Shown: positions 1 through 6,873 of the stretch, one piece after another | How positions within the stretch are numbered: position 1 is the stretch's first letter | Layout: every line of letters starts with the position of its first letter | From: a candidate division WOR-1 bacterium RIFOXYB2_FULL_45_9 | GTDB taxonomy: Bacteria; Margulisbacteria; WOR-1; O2-12-FULL-45-9; XYB2-FULL-48-7 | Assembly (NCBI GenBank): GCA_001771575.1 | Contig: MEUD01000001.1 | Span: 1,241,277-1,305,276, forward strand | Direction: 5' to 3' | DNA length: 64,000 nucleotides | The notes under the pieces: model-generated | Database searches by the model: none | Seen by the model: the letters and a program-made list of their open reading frames with translations, nothing else | Told to the model about the DNA's origin: nothing | Translations under genes and position numbers: made by a program

Positions 1-160
1 GGCCGCAGAGGTCGGCGTCAGAGAAGGCTTTTAGGGCTTCCCACGGAAACTCTCCGGTTTCGTCCCATTCAGCCCTTTTAGGTAGAGCTTTTTCAATTGA
101 AACCTTGCGGGCCAGATCGCGGATCATCTTTTGTTCCTCGGTCAATAAGTAATCCAGCAT
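1..160 (-). CDS. Acyl-CoA dehydrogenase, N-terminal fragment
   Basis: The start and first 53 codons of a gene that runs off the left edge of the window. The N-terminus begins MLDYLLTEEQKMIRDLAR and continues with an ETGEFPWEAL segment. Both are typical of the alpha-helical N-terminal domain of FAD-dependent acyl-CoA dehydrogenases, which oxidise acyl-CoA thioesters to enoyl-CoA. A strong ribosome site (GTAGGAGG) lies 9 bases before the ATG at 160. The gene follows fabH by 13 bases, so it is probably the last known member of the yceD-rpmF-plsX-fabH unit. The catalytic part is outside the window. Confidence 0.8.
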   Translation of the reverse strand, partial: MLDYLLTEEQKMIRDLARKVSIEKALPKRAEWDETGEFPWEALKAFSDADLCG

Positions 161-173
161 TTCTACTTTCCTC

Positions 174-1133
174 CTACCAAATGATAGCGTTAGCCCCGTA
201 AGTCAAACCAGCCCCAAAGCCAGACAAGATGACGAGGTCGCCGCTTTTTATTTTCCCTTCAGCCGCCGCCTCGTCAAGAGCGAGGGGAACAGAAGCCGCT
301 GAGGTATTTCCGTATTTGTGGAGATTAACATAAACTTTTTCTTTTGACAACCCCATTTTCTTGATCACATGGTCAATAATTCTGATATTTGCTTGATGAG
401 GAATTAACAGGGTGATGTCGGAAAGGCCGCGTCCGGCCCCTTTTAGGACCTCATTCACCGAAGATTCAAGGGCACGGACGGCGAATTTAAAAACTTCCCT
501 GCCGTCCATCCGAATAAATCGTCCATGCTTGTTTTCCGGGTCGCGACTGCCGCCGCCAGGCATGACCAGTGATTGCCCCAGCCATCCTTCGGCTTTCCAG
601 AAATTGCTTATGACCCCATGGTCCTGGTCGGCCTTTAGGACGACCGCTCCGGCGGCATCGCCAAAGAGGATGCAGGTCCCCCGGTCGGTCCAATCCAAAT
701 ATTTGGTGAGAGTGTCGGCGCCGACCAGCAGAATGGTTTTATGACGCCCCGCTTCGATCAGACTGCTTGCGACCGCAAGGCCGTAGTTGAAGCCGGCACA
801 AGCGGCAGATAGGTCAAAGGCGGCCGCGTTCACTGCTTTAAGTTTATCCTGCAAGATGCAGGCTACGGAAGGGAAGAGGGTGTCCGGCGAGGTAGTACAA
901 ACAATGATGACCTCTATCTCCTCCGGCGAGACCTTTGCTTTGGCAATAGCCTTTTCCGCGGCGACGATCGCCAGGTCTGAGGTCGCGGTCGCTTCGCTGG
1001 AGACCCGACGTTCAATGATCCCGGTCCGTTCCCTGATCCATTCGTCGGAGGTGTCCACAAGCTTGGCCAGGTCGTGGTTGGTTACTATTTTTTCCGGAAC
1101 ATGGGAGCCGGTCCCGATGATCCTGGCTTTCAT
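174..1133 (-). CDS. fabH: Beta-ketoacyl-ACP synthase III (FabH)
   Basis: This enzyme starts type II fatty-acid synthesis by condensing an acyl-CoA (usually acetyl-CoA) with malonyl-ACP in the cytoplasm. At 319 residues it has the family's usual length. The Cys-His-Asn triad is visible: C112 in DLSAACAGFNYG, H246 in PHQANIR and N276 in KYGNTSAAS. The C-terminal GFGAGLTYGA segment also fits the family. Its ATG overlaps the plsX stop codon (ATGA), showing translational coupling. The order plsX-fabH is common, but here an acyl-CoA dehydrogenase follows instead of fabD. Confidence 0.97.
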   Translation of the reverse strand: MKARIIGTGSHVPEKIVTNHDLAKLVDTSDEWIRERTGIIERRVSSEATATSDLAIVAAEKAIAKAKVSPEEIEVIIVCTTSPDTLFPSVACILQDKLKAVNAAAFDLSAACAGFNYGLAVASSLIEAGRHKTILLVGADTLTKYLDWTDRGTCILFGDAAGAVVLKADQDHGVISNFWKAEGWLGQSLVMPGGGSRDPENKHGRFIRMDGREVFKFAVRALESSVNEVLKGAGRGLSDITLLIPHQANIRIIDHVIKKMGLSKEKVYVNLHKYGNTSAASVPLALDEAAAEGKIKSGDLVILSGFGAGLTYGANAIIW

Positions 1134-2119
1134 TGTTTAGCCTCGATCTTGGAGATCCGTCCGACCAGGTCCTGTTGAACCGCTTCCATGGTCGCGCGGA
1201 TCGCGTTTTTAAACGCCTTGGCCTTCGCCCGGCCGTGCGCCTTAAAAACCACTCCGTTTATTCCGAGCATGGGGGCGCCGCCGTATTCGTCGTAATCGGT
1301 CCGTTTCTTTATGCCGGCGAAAGCGGGGAGGAGAAGAAAGGCCGCAAAATAGGTGATCGGGTTTTTCGTCAATTCCTTTTTAAAAAGATCGAGCAGAAAA
1401 CTGCTGACCGATTCGCCATATTTTAGGATCAGATTGCCGACAAAACCGTCGCAGACCACGACATCAATTTCACCGGCGAACATCTCTTTTGGTTCGACAT
1501 TGCCAAGGAAATTGATGGGAGAGTCCTTGAGAAGCGGCCAGGCTTCGGTCACCAGCTCGTTCCCTTTTTCTTTTTCTTCGCCGATGTTCAGCAGTCCGAC
1601 CCTGGGCGACTTGTAATGCATGACGCATTCGCAATACTGGGCGCCCATCTCGGCAAATTGTTTGAGCTGTTTTGCTTTGCAGTCTGAATTCGCGCCAATG
1701 TCTAAGACCAGCACCGGCCGCTTTTTAGTCGGAAAGAGTCCGGCGATAGCCGGGCGTTCAATGCCAGGGATCCGGCCGAGTCCAAAAAGGGAGGCGGTCA
1801 TCAGGGCCCCGGTATTTCCGGCCGAAACGACTGCCGCGGCCTCTTGTTTTTTGACCAGGGAAACGGCGACGTTGAGCGAGGAGTCTTTTTTTTGCTTGAC
1901 CGCGGAGACCGGGGCTTCGTTGTTGGCGATCACCTCTTCCGCGTTGACGACGGAGAGAGCCCCTCTTTTTTTATACTTGGAGAGTTCTTTGTTGATCTTG
2001 TCCGCTTTGCCGACCAGTATAAGTTCGACCGGAAGTTCAAGGGAGGCCTGAACCGCTCCTTTGACGATTTCGGATGGGGCAAAATCCCCTCCCATGGCGT
2101 CAATCGCGATACGGATCAC
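1130..2119 (-). CDS. plsX: Phosphate acyltransferase PlsX
   Basis: PlsX makes acyl-phosphate from acyl-ACP for the PlsY step of phosphatidic-acid synthesis. The protein has 329 residues, the usual length. The N-terminal IAIDAMGGDFAP motif and the internal VSAGNTGALMTAS and DIGANSDCKAKQL motifs are diagnostic. It starts with GTG at 2119, immediately after the TAA of rpmF, and its TGA overlaps fabH. It lies in the conserved order yceD-rpmF-plsX-fabH. The acyltransferase PlsY is not in this window; a PlsC homologue is found at 17.8-18.5 kb. Confidence 0.97.
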   Translation of the reverse strand: MIRIAIDAMGGDFAPSEIVKGAVQASLELPVELILVGKADKINKELSKYKKRGALSVVNAEEVIANNEAPVSAVKQKKDSSLNVAVSLVKKQEAAAVVSAGNTGALMTASLFGLGRIPGIERPAIAGLFPTKKRPVLVLDIGANSDCKAKQLKQFAEMGAQYCECVMHYKSPRVGLLNIGEEKEKGNELVTEAWPLLKDSPINFLGNVEPKEMFAGEIDVVVCDGFVGNLILKYGESVSSFLLDLFKKELTKNPITYFAAFLLLPAFAGIKKRTDYDEYGGAPMLGINGVVFKAHGRAKAKAFKNAIRATMEAVQQDLVGRISKIEAKQ

Positions 2120-2320
2120 TTATTTCTTCCCTTTCTTTTTCTCCTTAAGCTTTAAGACTTGCTTCCCTTTATAGGTGCCGCAGGTCGGGCAAACCTGATG
2201 AGGGAGGGAAGGGGAACCGCACTGCCGGCACTTGCCGACGTTCGGGGCGGTTAACACGTAATTGGACGCCCGCCTTTTTCCTTGTCTTGAGTTCGAATGA
2301 CGTTTCTTTGGTACTGGCAT
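2120..2320 (-). CDS. rpmF: Ribosomal protein bL32
   Basis: Small basic protein of the large ribosomal subunit, 66 residues. The start MPVPKKRHSNSRQGKRRA is the conserved bL32 N-terminus. A zinc-ribbon follows, with CRQCGSPSLPHQVCPTCG giving two CxxC pairs, so this is the zinc-binding (C+) form. The tail is Lys-rich. Its ribosome site (AAAGGAG) is embedded in the last codons of the upstream yceD gene, so the pair is tightly coupled. Confidence 0.97.
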   Translation of the reverse strand: MPVPKKRHSNSRQGKRRASNYVLTAPNVGKCRQCGSPSLPHQVCPTCGTYKGKQVLKLKEKKKGKK

Positions 2321-2322
2321 AT

Positions 2323-2745
2323 TTACACTCCTTTACAATTATTATCGCATAGCGACTTGATCGGTAGAGCGAGCAAAATGTTCTGACGGATCAATTCGTT
2401 TAGGTCGATCGTGTTATCCTTTTCGACCGGATAAACAAAATCGCTTTCTTTTAATTCGGTTTCTTTCCCCTGGGACGATTCCGGGTCTTGTTTGACATAG
2501 GTTTCGGCGATCTCAATGTTGATCGGTCGCCTAAACGAATCTAAACATCGCGAACACTCCAGCTCCGCTTCGGTTTGGATCGTTCCCTTGACCAGGACGG
2601 AGGTCCCGGTGTTGGTCAGATGAAGCCGGACCTTGACCGGTTTGGTCAGAACAAGCCCATATTCAGGGAACGAGAGTTTTTCGGAATCCTCGACATCCCC
2701 TTCATTCCCAACCTGACGGAGCAGTTCAGCCAGTTCAATCTTCAC
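2323..2745 (-). CDS. yceD: YceD/DUF177 family protein
   Basis: A DUF177 protein of 140 residues, encoded directly before rpmF as in most bacteria. The family is linked to 23S rRNA metabolism and ribosome assembly, but its exact role is not settled. Family features are the CSRCLDSFRRPI motif in the middle and an LCDNNCKG C-terminus, four Cys that could bind metal. It starts with GTG at 2745, 11 bases downstream of a near-perfect -10 box and with no ribosome site, so the message is probably leaderless. The protein ends directly after CKGV, without the longer Cys tail of some homologues. Confidence 0.85.
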   Translation of the reverse strand: MKIELAELLRQVGNEGDVEDSEKLSFPEYGLVLTKPVKVRLHLTNTGTSVLVKGTIQTEAELECSRCLDSFRRPINIEIAETYVKQDPESSQGKETELKESDFVYPVEKDNTIDLNELIRQNILLALPIKSLCDNNCKGV

Positions 2746-2756
2746 AACAAACAGAA

Positions 2757-2786
2757 ATTATACTTAAAAAAGGGGGTAATTGTCAA
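2757..2786 (-). promoter_or_regulatory. Sigma-70 promoter for yceD-rpmF-plsX-fabH
   Basis: On the minus strand a perfect TTGACA (2781-2786) is followed after 18 bases by a perfect TATAAT (2757-2762). The GTG of yceD lies 11 bases beyond, so transcription should begin within a few bases of the start codon. This is the best sigma-70 match seen in the window and fits a ribosomal-protein operon. Confidence 0.8.
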
Positions 2787-2795
2787 ATTAATCTG

Positions 2796-3674
2796 CTAAC
2801 CCGCCCGCGGGTGGGCATGGTCATAGACTTTTTTCAACCGGTCTTTGGTTACATGGGTGTAAACCTGGGTGGTTGAAAGAGAGACATGCCCAAGAAGTTC
2901 CTGAACCATTCGAAGATCGGCTCCCCCATCAAGAAGATGCGTGGCAAAGGAGTGGCGGAGGGTATGGGGGGTGACTTTTTTTGTTATCCCGGATTTTTTC
3001 GCGTAAAATCTGATCAGGCGCTCGATCTGTCTCGCAGTCAGCCTGGTGCCGAGCCGCCCAAGAAAAAGGGCCGGGCTTTTCCGGCCGGCAAGGAGCTGGG
3101 GCCTTGCGCCGCTAATATAATTATTTAGAGCCTTGGCGGCCAATGAGCCGAAAAGCACGATCCTCTCTTTTGCTCCCTTGCCAAAAACCCTGATTTCTCC
3201 TTCAGACAGGTCAAGTTCGTTAATGTTTAAGTCAACCAGCTCGGCGACCCGGATCCCGCTGCCATATAAGAGCTCAATGATCGCGCGGTCCCTTGTTCCC
3301 AGGGGATCAGGGTTTGGCGCTTTTAACAGTTTTGCCATTTCTTCCGGATAAAGAAAATTAGGCAGTTTTTTTTGGATCTTTGGGGTTAATAACAGGTCAA
3401 AAGGGTTGCCTTCGGTCAATTTTTCTCTTAGCAGGTAGCGAAAAAACGACCGAGCGGCGGAAAGCTTGCGGGCGATGGAGCGGCGGGCGAAACTCCTTTT
3501 TTCCAGCTGGACCAAATATTCGCGCGCGGTGAGGCGGTTTATCTCCCGGTCTTTAAGGAAGGCGGTTAAAAAAAACAGGTCTCTCCGGTAGTTGCTGGTC
3601 GTGTGAGGCGAGTAATTGCGTTCGGTCTTTAAGTAATTTAAAAAGCCGTTAATTTGCTGAAGGTCAATGGCCAC
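2796..3674 (-). CDS. xerC: Tyrosine recombinase of the XerC/XerD/XerA type
   Basis: Site-specific recombinase that resolves chromosome dimers at dif sites. It has 292 residues with an N-terminal SAM-like DNA-binding domain (about 1-90) and a C-terminal catalytic domain. All catalytic residues are visible: R142 in GSGIRVAEL, K167 in FGKGAKER, H237 and R240 in HTLRHSFATHL, H263 in LLGHVSLSTTQ and nucleophile Y272. It starts with GTG directly after the stop of the upstream M15-like gene. Only one Xer is in the window, so XerC, XerD or a single-recombinase XerA role cannot be told apart. Confidence 0.93.
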   Translation of the reverse strand: MAIDLQQINGFLNYLKTERNYSPHTTSNYRRDLFFLTAFLKDREINRLTAREYLVQLEKRSFARRSIARKLSAARSFFRYLLREKLTEGNPFDLLLTPKIQKKLPNFLYPEEMAKLLKAPNPDPLGTRDRAIIELLYGSGIRVAELVDLNINELDLSEGEIRVFGKGAKERIVLFGSLAAKALNNYISGARPQLLAGRKSPALFLGRLGTRLTARQIERLIRFYAKKSGITKKVTPHTLRHSFATHLLDGGADLRMVQELLGHVSLSTTQVYTHVTKDRLKKVYDHAHPRAG

Positions 3675-4100
3675 TTATAGTCCGTATTGGTGACGTTTTT
3701 CCTGGTTGAGCGGGAGATATTTTCCTTTTTCTCTGACCCAGATCTCTTTTTTTTCCGGGGGGCGAGTGTCGACGTGAACCATGTTCTCTTCGGGATAATA
3801 ACCAAGGCCGTTTACCCCTTCCAGCGTTTCGGCGAACTTAAACACTTCGGCGGCGGTGACCCCGTCAATGACGATGTTGGCCGCCTTTCCCATGGCGTGG
3901 TAGCTCTTTTTTTCCCTTTTCAGTTTTTCCAGGTAAGCTTCGCAATAAAAGCCGGAAATAATTCTGGGTCTTTTTTTGAAATGGATGGCGATCTCTTCCA
4001 AAATGCCGACCAGCCCAAGGTGGATCCGATATGCGCCCCGGCATTCCGGGCAGCGGCAAATAAAGTCCTTATGATTGAAGTTTTCGCTTAGGTTACCCAT
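3675..4100 (-). CDS. Peptidase M15/YcbK-like protein with altered zinc site
   Basis: A 141-residue protein related to D-Ala-D-Ala carboxypeptidase/YcbK (M15, DUF882) cell-wall peptidases. The family zinc ligands are His, Asp and His. Here the first motif reads SYHAMGKAANIV with H68, but residue 75 is Asn where Asp is expected. The HVD motif (H109, D111) is intact. A Cys cluster (CRCPEC) near the N-terminus resembles phage and YcbK relatives. No signal peptide is seen. It is followed without a gap by xerC. It may be an inactive, substrate-binding or altered-metal enzyme. Confidence 0.75.
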   Translation of the reverse strand: MGNLSENFNHKDFICRCPECRGAYRIHLGLVGILEEIAIHFKKRPRIISGFYCEAYLEKLKREKKSYHAMGKAANIVIDGVTAAEVFKFAETLEGVNGLGYYPEENMVHVDTRPPEKKEIWVREKGKYLPLNQEKRHQYGL

Positions 4101-4109
4101 AGAGACACA

Positions 4110-4118
4110 ATATTAACA
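4110..4118 (-). promoter_or_regulatory. Extended -10 promoter (TGTTAATAT) for the M15-like gene
   Basis: On the minus strand TGT plus TAATAT ends 9 bases before the ATG at 4100. No ribosome site is present between the box and the ATG, so a leaderless message is expected. Confidence 0.5.
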
Positions 4119-4143
4119 TATAATCTGCTGACGGGGAAGAGCG

Positions 4144-6873
4144 CTACTCTTCGATAAAAGCCTGCGCGGAGATGGTTTTGCCGCCGCCGGCGTAGTCTTC
4201 CCAAATAACGATAAAATAATCGTCCAGGCCAACGACTTGCGGGGCGCGGGCGCCGTTATTGGTCTTGATCAAAAGGCTGCTGGCCGGCCAAAGCGGCCTG
4301 CCGTCAAGACCAATTTTTTGCATATAGATCTCGTAGTGTTTGCCGTTACGGTAATCTTCCCAGGTGATGATGGCCGCATTGCCGGAGAGAGAAATGGATC
4401 GCGGCGCGAACTGGGTCAGGGGAGCTTCGATCACGGGAATCCCTTCTTCCCCCCAGAGGAGCTTGCCGGCATCGGACAAGGCGTTGGTGAAGATGTCCCA
4501 GTTGCCAAAACGATAATCTTGCCAGACGACCATTGTCCCCTCGTTTAGCCTGGTTAGCAATGGGTCGTGCTGGGAACGGGCCATCTGACAGACCGGGATG
4601 CCGTCGTTTAACCAGAGAGGATAGCCTAGCTTGTTAAGCCGTTGGGCGTAGATGTCGTAACTCCCTCCCGCTTTGTCCGTCCAGGCGACGATCGCCCCTC
4701 CCTCTCCGTCACCGGACAATTTGGGGGACTGCTGGATGTCGGGAGCTCCACAAACAAGCATGCCATTCTCTTTCCAGAGTCGGACCCCGCTCGCTTTAAG
4801 ACGCTGGGCGTAAATGTCGAGGTTGCGATCTCCCCTGCGGGCATCGGCCCAGGCAATGATCGTGCCGCCATTTTCGTCAACAATAGCGGAGGGGGCAAGC
4901 TGATCCCCGTTTTCGGCGGCAACCAGGGCGGCGTTCTTTCCCCAAAGCAATTCGCCGTCCGCGGCGATCCGTTGAGCGTAAATATCTTTTAAATTTAACG
5001 GGTCTCTTTCGTCTTCCCAGGCCGCGATTGCCCCCCCGTTATTATCGGGGACCAGAACAGGGGCTCTTTGCTCGGAGCCGAGTTTGGTCAAACTTAGGCC
5101 GGATACACCCCATAATAGCCGACCGGAGGTCGAGATCCGTTGAGCGAAAAGGCGAACGTTTTTACCGTCGCGCCTATCTTCCCAAACAATGATCGCCCCC
5201 CCCTGGCCGTCCGCGACGAGTTGTGGAGTGGTTTGCTCGGCGGAGAACCTGGCGACACGCACCCCTTCTTTTCCCCAGGCCAGGTAGCCGGATCTCGTTA
5301 GTTTTTGAGCGTAAATGTTTAAAAATCCGTGACGCCCGTCTTCCCAAACAATGATCAACTCATTGCTGCCATTGTTGATCGCGGCGCCATTTTGATGGAC
5401 TACCGCTCCTGGAGTGTCGCAGACGACCTGCCCATTTCTTCCCAGGGTCAATGCTCCGCCGCCGGATATTTCTTGTCGAGCAACATCAAAGTTTCCGTTG
5501 ACCCGACTTTGAAAAGTAATAAAAATGGTGTTATCTCCCGAGACCGCCAAGTTTAGTTTTCCCTGGTCATCTCCCAATCCGGAGACTAACAACCCCTCGT
5601 CAGCCCATAACTGCCGACCGGCGCTGTTGATCTTCTGCGCGAAAAGGCGGGATTTCCCCTTGCGGTAATCTTCCCAGACCACCACCCAATCAACAGTCGA
5701 TAAATAAGCGATCTTTGGTTTGTCCTGTCGAAAAGGAGCCGGCGCGACCTCGATCCCTCCCTTTTTCCAAAGGAGAGAGCCTTCCCTGTTGATCCTTTGC
5801 GCGAAAATGGTGCTTTGTTCGTGGCGGTTGTCGGCCCAAACAACGACCGCCCCTCCATCGGGAGCGAGCGCCAGGTCGGGAGATTCCTGGGAAAAAGGAT
5901 CGTCGGTGATTTGCAGGTCGGCCTTGTCCCAGAGAGGAGCGCCGGAGAGATTATATTTTTGAACAAAGATATTTTTACTGTTGCCGCGCAAATCGCTCCA
6001 GGCCAAAATAAAAAACTTATTACCGGCGGTAAGGACCGGGTTCTCTTGATTGTCGGGAGCGGAGCACAGCGCCAGACCGTTTTTTCCCCATAGTCCTTCG
6101 CCATCTGAAGAAAGATATTGTCCGTACACGTCACTGCCGTTGTTTTGCGGCCGCCCGTCGGTCCAGACGACAATAAAACCGTTGGCTCCGTCGGACGCGA
6201 CCTGGGGGTACCACTGGGTCCCGCCCTCGTCGCAAAGGACGATCCCGTTGCCAAGCCATTGAGTCCGACCAACCCGGTCCACCTTTTGGGCATAAATATC
6301 TTCGCCGACGCAGCTGCGATAATCATGCCAAACGATTAGGAGCTCTCCCTTTTTGCTTATTGCGACCTCCGGAGCGAACTGGCCGTAAGATGAGACGCAG
6401 ACAGGGAGAGCTTCTTTGCCCCAAAGAGGGAGCCCTCCTGCGGTAATATGTTGGGCGAAGATGTCGGAATTGTTGTTGCGGTAATCTTGCCAGGCGACCA
6501 GCAGGCCTCCTCCTCCGTCGCAAATCACCCGGGCCGAGTTCTGGTTCCCTTCGCCGTCACTGATCTTTACGCCATCTCTTCCCCAGAGCGGCGTTCCCGC
6601 CGGGTCGTATTTTTGGGCGAAAAGCCTGCTGAAGCCGGAGCGTCCGTCTTCCCAAACAAGATAATAACTTCCGTCCCCCCCCAGGCAGGAGACCGGATTT
6701 TGCTGGGTCGTATTTCCCGAAGAATTGTTGACCCGTAGGCCGCCGCCGTCCCATTGCGCTTGAGGCAAGGTGGCAGGCAAGATTGGGGGGAGATCTTTTT
6801 CCTGGGACCTGGAAACGGCGATTGCGCCAAAGAAGATGACCAGGGAAAAAAGTACGAGCGCCGAACGTTTCAT
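4144..6873 (-). CDS. Secreted protein with 16 tandem propeller-like repeats
   Basis: A 909-residue exported protein with no assigned function. A signal peptide (about 1-23: charged start, LVLFSLVIFFGAIAV core) is followed by about 16 repeats of roughly 53 residues. Each repeat has a VWxDxR turn, a (D/N)I(Y/F)AQ(K/R) strand and a GxxLWGxxG motif. Repeat 8 is degenerate (FITFQSRVNG). Short Trp-containing blades of this kind suggest beta-propellers, for example two of eight blades, on the cell surface or in the periplasm. No membrane anchor or sorting signal is seen. Its ATG overlaps the smc stop, so the two are co-translated, an odd pairing. The repeats are divergent enough in DNA to be stable. 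Confidence 0.8.
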   Translation of the reverse strand: MKRSALVLFSLVIFFGAIAVSRSQEKDLPPILPATLPQAQWDGGGLRVNNSSGNTTQQNPVSCLGGDGSYYLVWEDGRSGFSRLFAQKYDPAGTPLWGRDGVKISDGEGNQNSARVICDGGGGLLVAWQDYRNNNSDIFAQHITAGGLPLWGKEALPVCVSSYGQFAPEVAISKKGELLIVWHDYRSCVGEDIYAQKVDRVGRTQWLGNGIVLCDEGGTQWYPQVASDGANGFIVVWTDGRPQNNGSDVYGQYLSSDGEGLWGKNGLALCSAPDNQENPVLTAGNKFFILAWSDLRGNSKNIFVQKYNLSGAPLWDKADLQITDDPFSQESPDLALAPDGGAVVVWADNRHEQSTIFAQRINREGSLLWKKGGIEVAPAPFRQDKPKIAYLSTVDWVVVWEDYRKGKSRLFAQKINSAGRQLWADEGLLVSGLGDDQGKLNLAVSGDNTIFITFQSRVNGNFDVARQEISGGGALTLGRNGQVVCDTPGAVVHQNGAAINNGSNELIIVWEDGRHGFLNIYAQKLTRSGYLAWGKEGVRVARFSAEQTTPQLVADGQGGAIIVWEDRRDGKNVRLFAQRISTSGRLLWGVSGLSLTKLGSEQRAPVLVPDNNGGAIAAWEDERDPLNLKDIYAQRIAADGELLWGKNAALVAAENGDQLAPSAIVDENGGTIIAWADARRGDRNLDIYAQRLKASGVRLWKENGMLVCGAPDIQQSPKLSGDGEGGAIVAWTDKAGGSYDIYAQRLNKLGYPLWLNDGIPVCQMARSQHDPLLTRLNEGTMVVWQDYRFGNWDIFTNALSDAGKLLWGEEGIPVIEAPLTQFAPRSISLSGNAAIITWEDYRNGKHYEIYMQKIGLDGRPLWPASSLLIKTNNGARAPQVVGLDDYFIVIWEDYAGGGKTISAQAFIEE

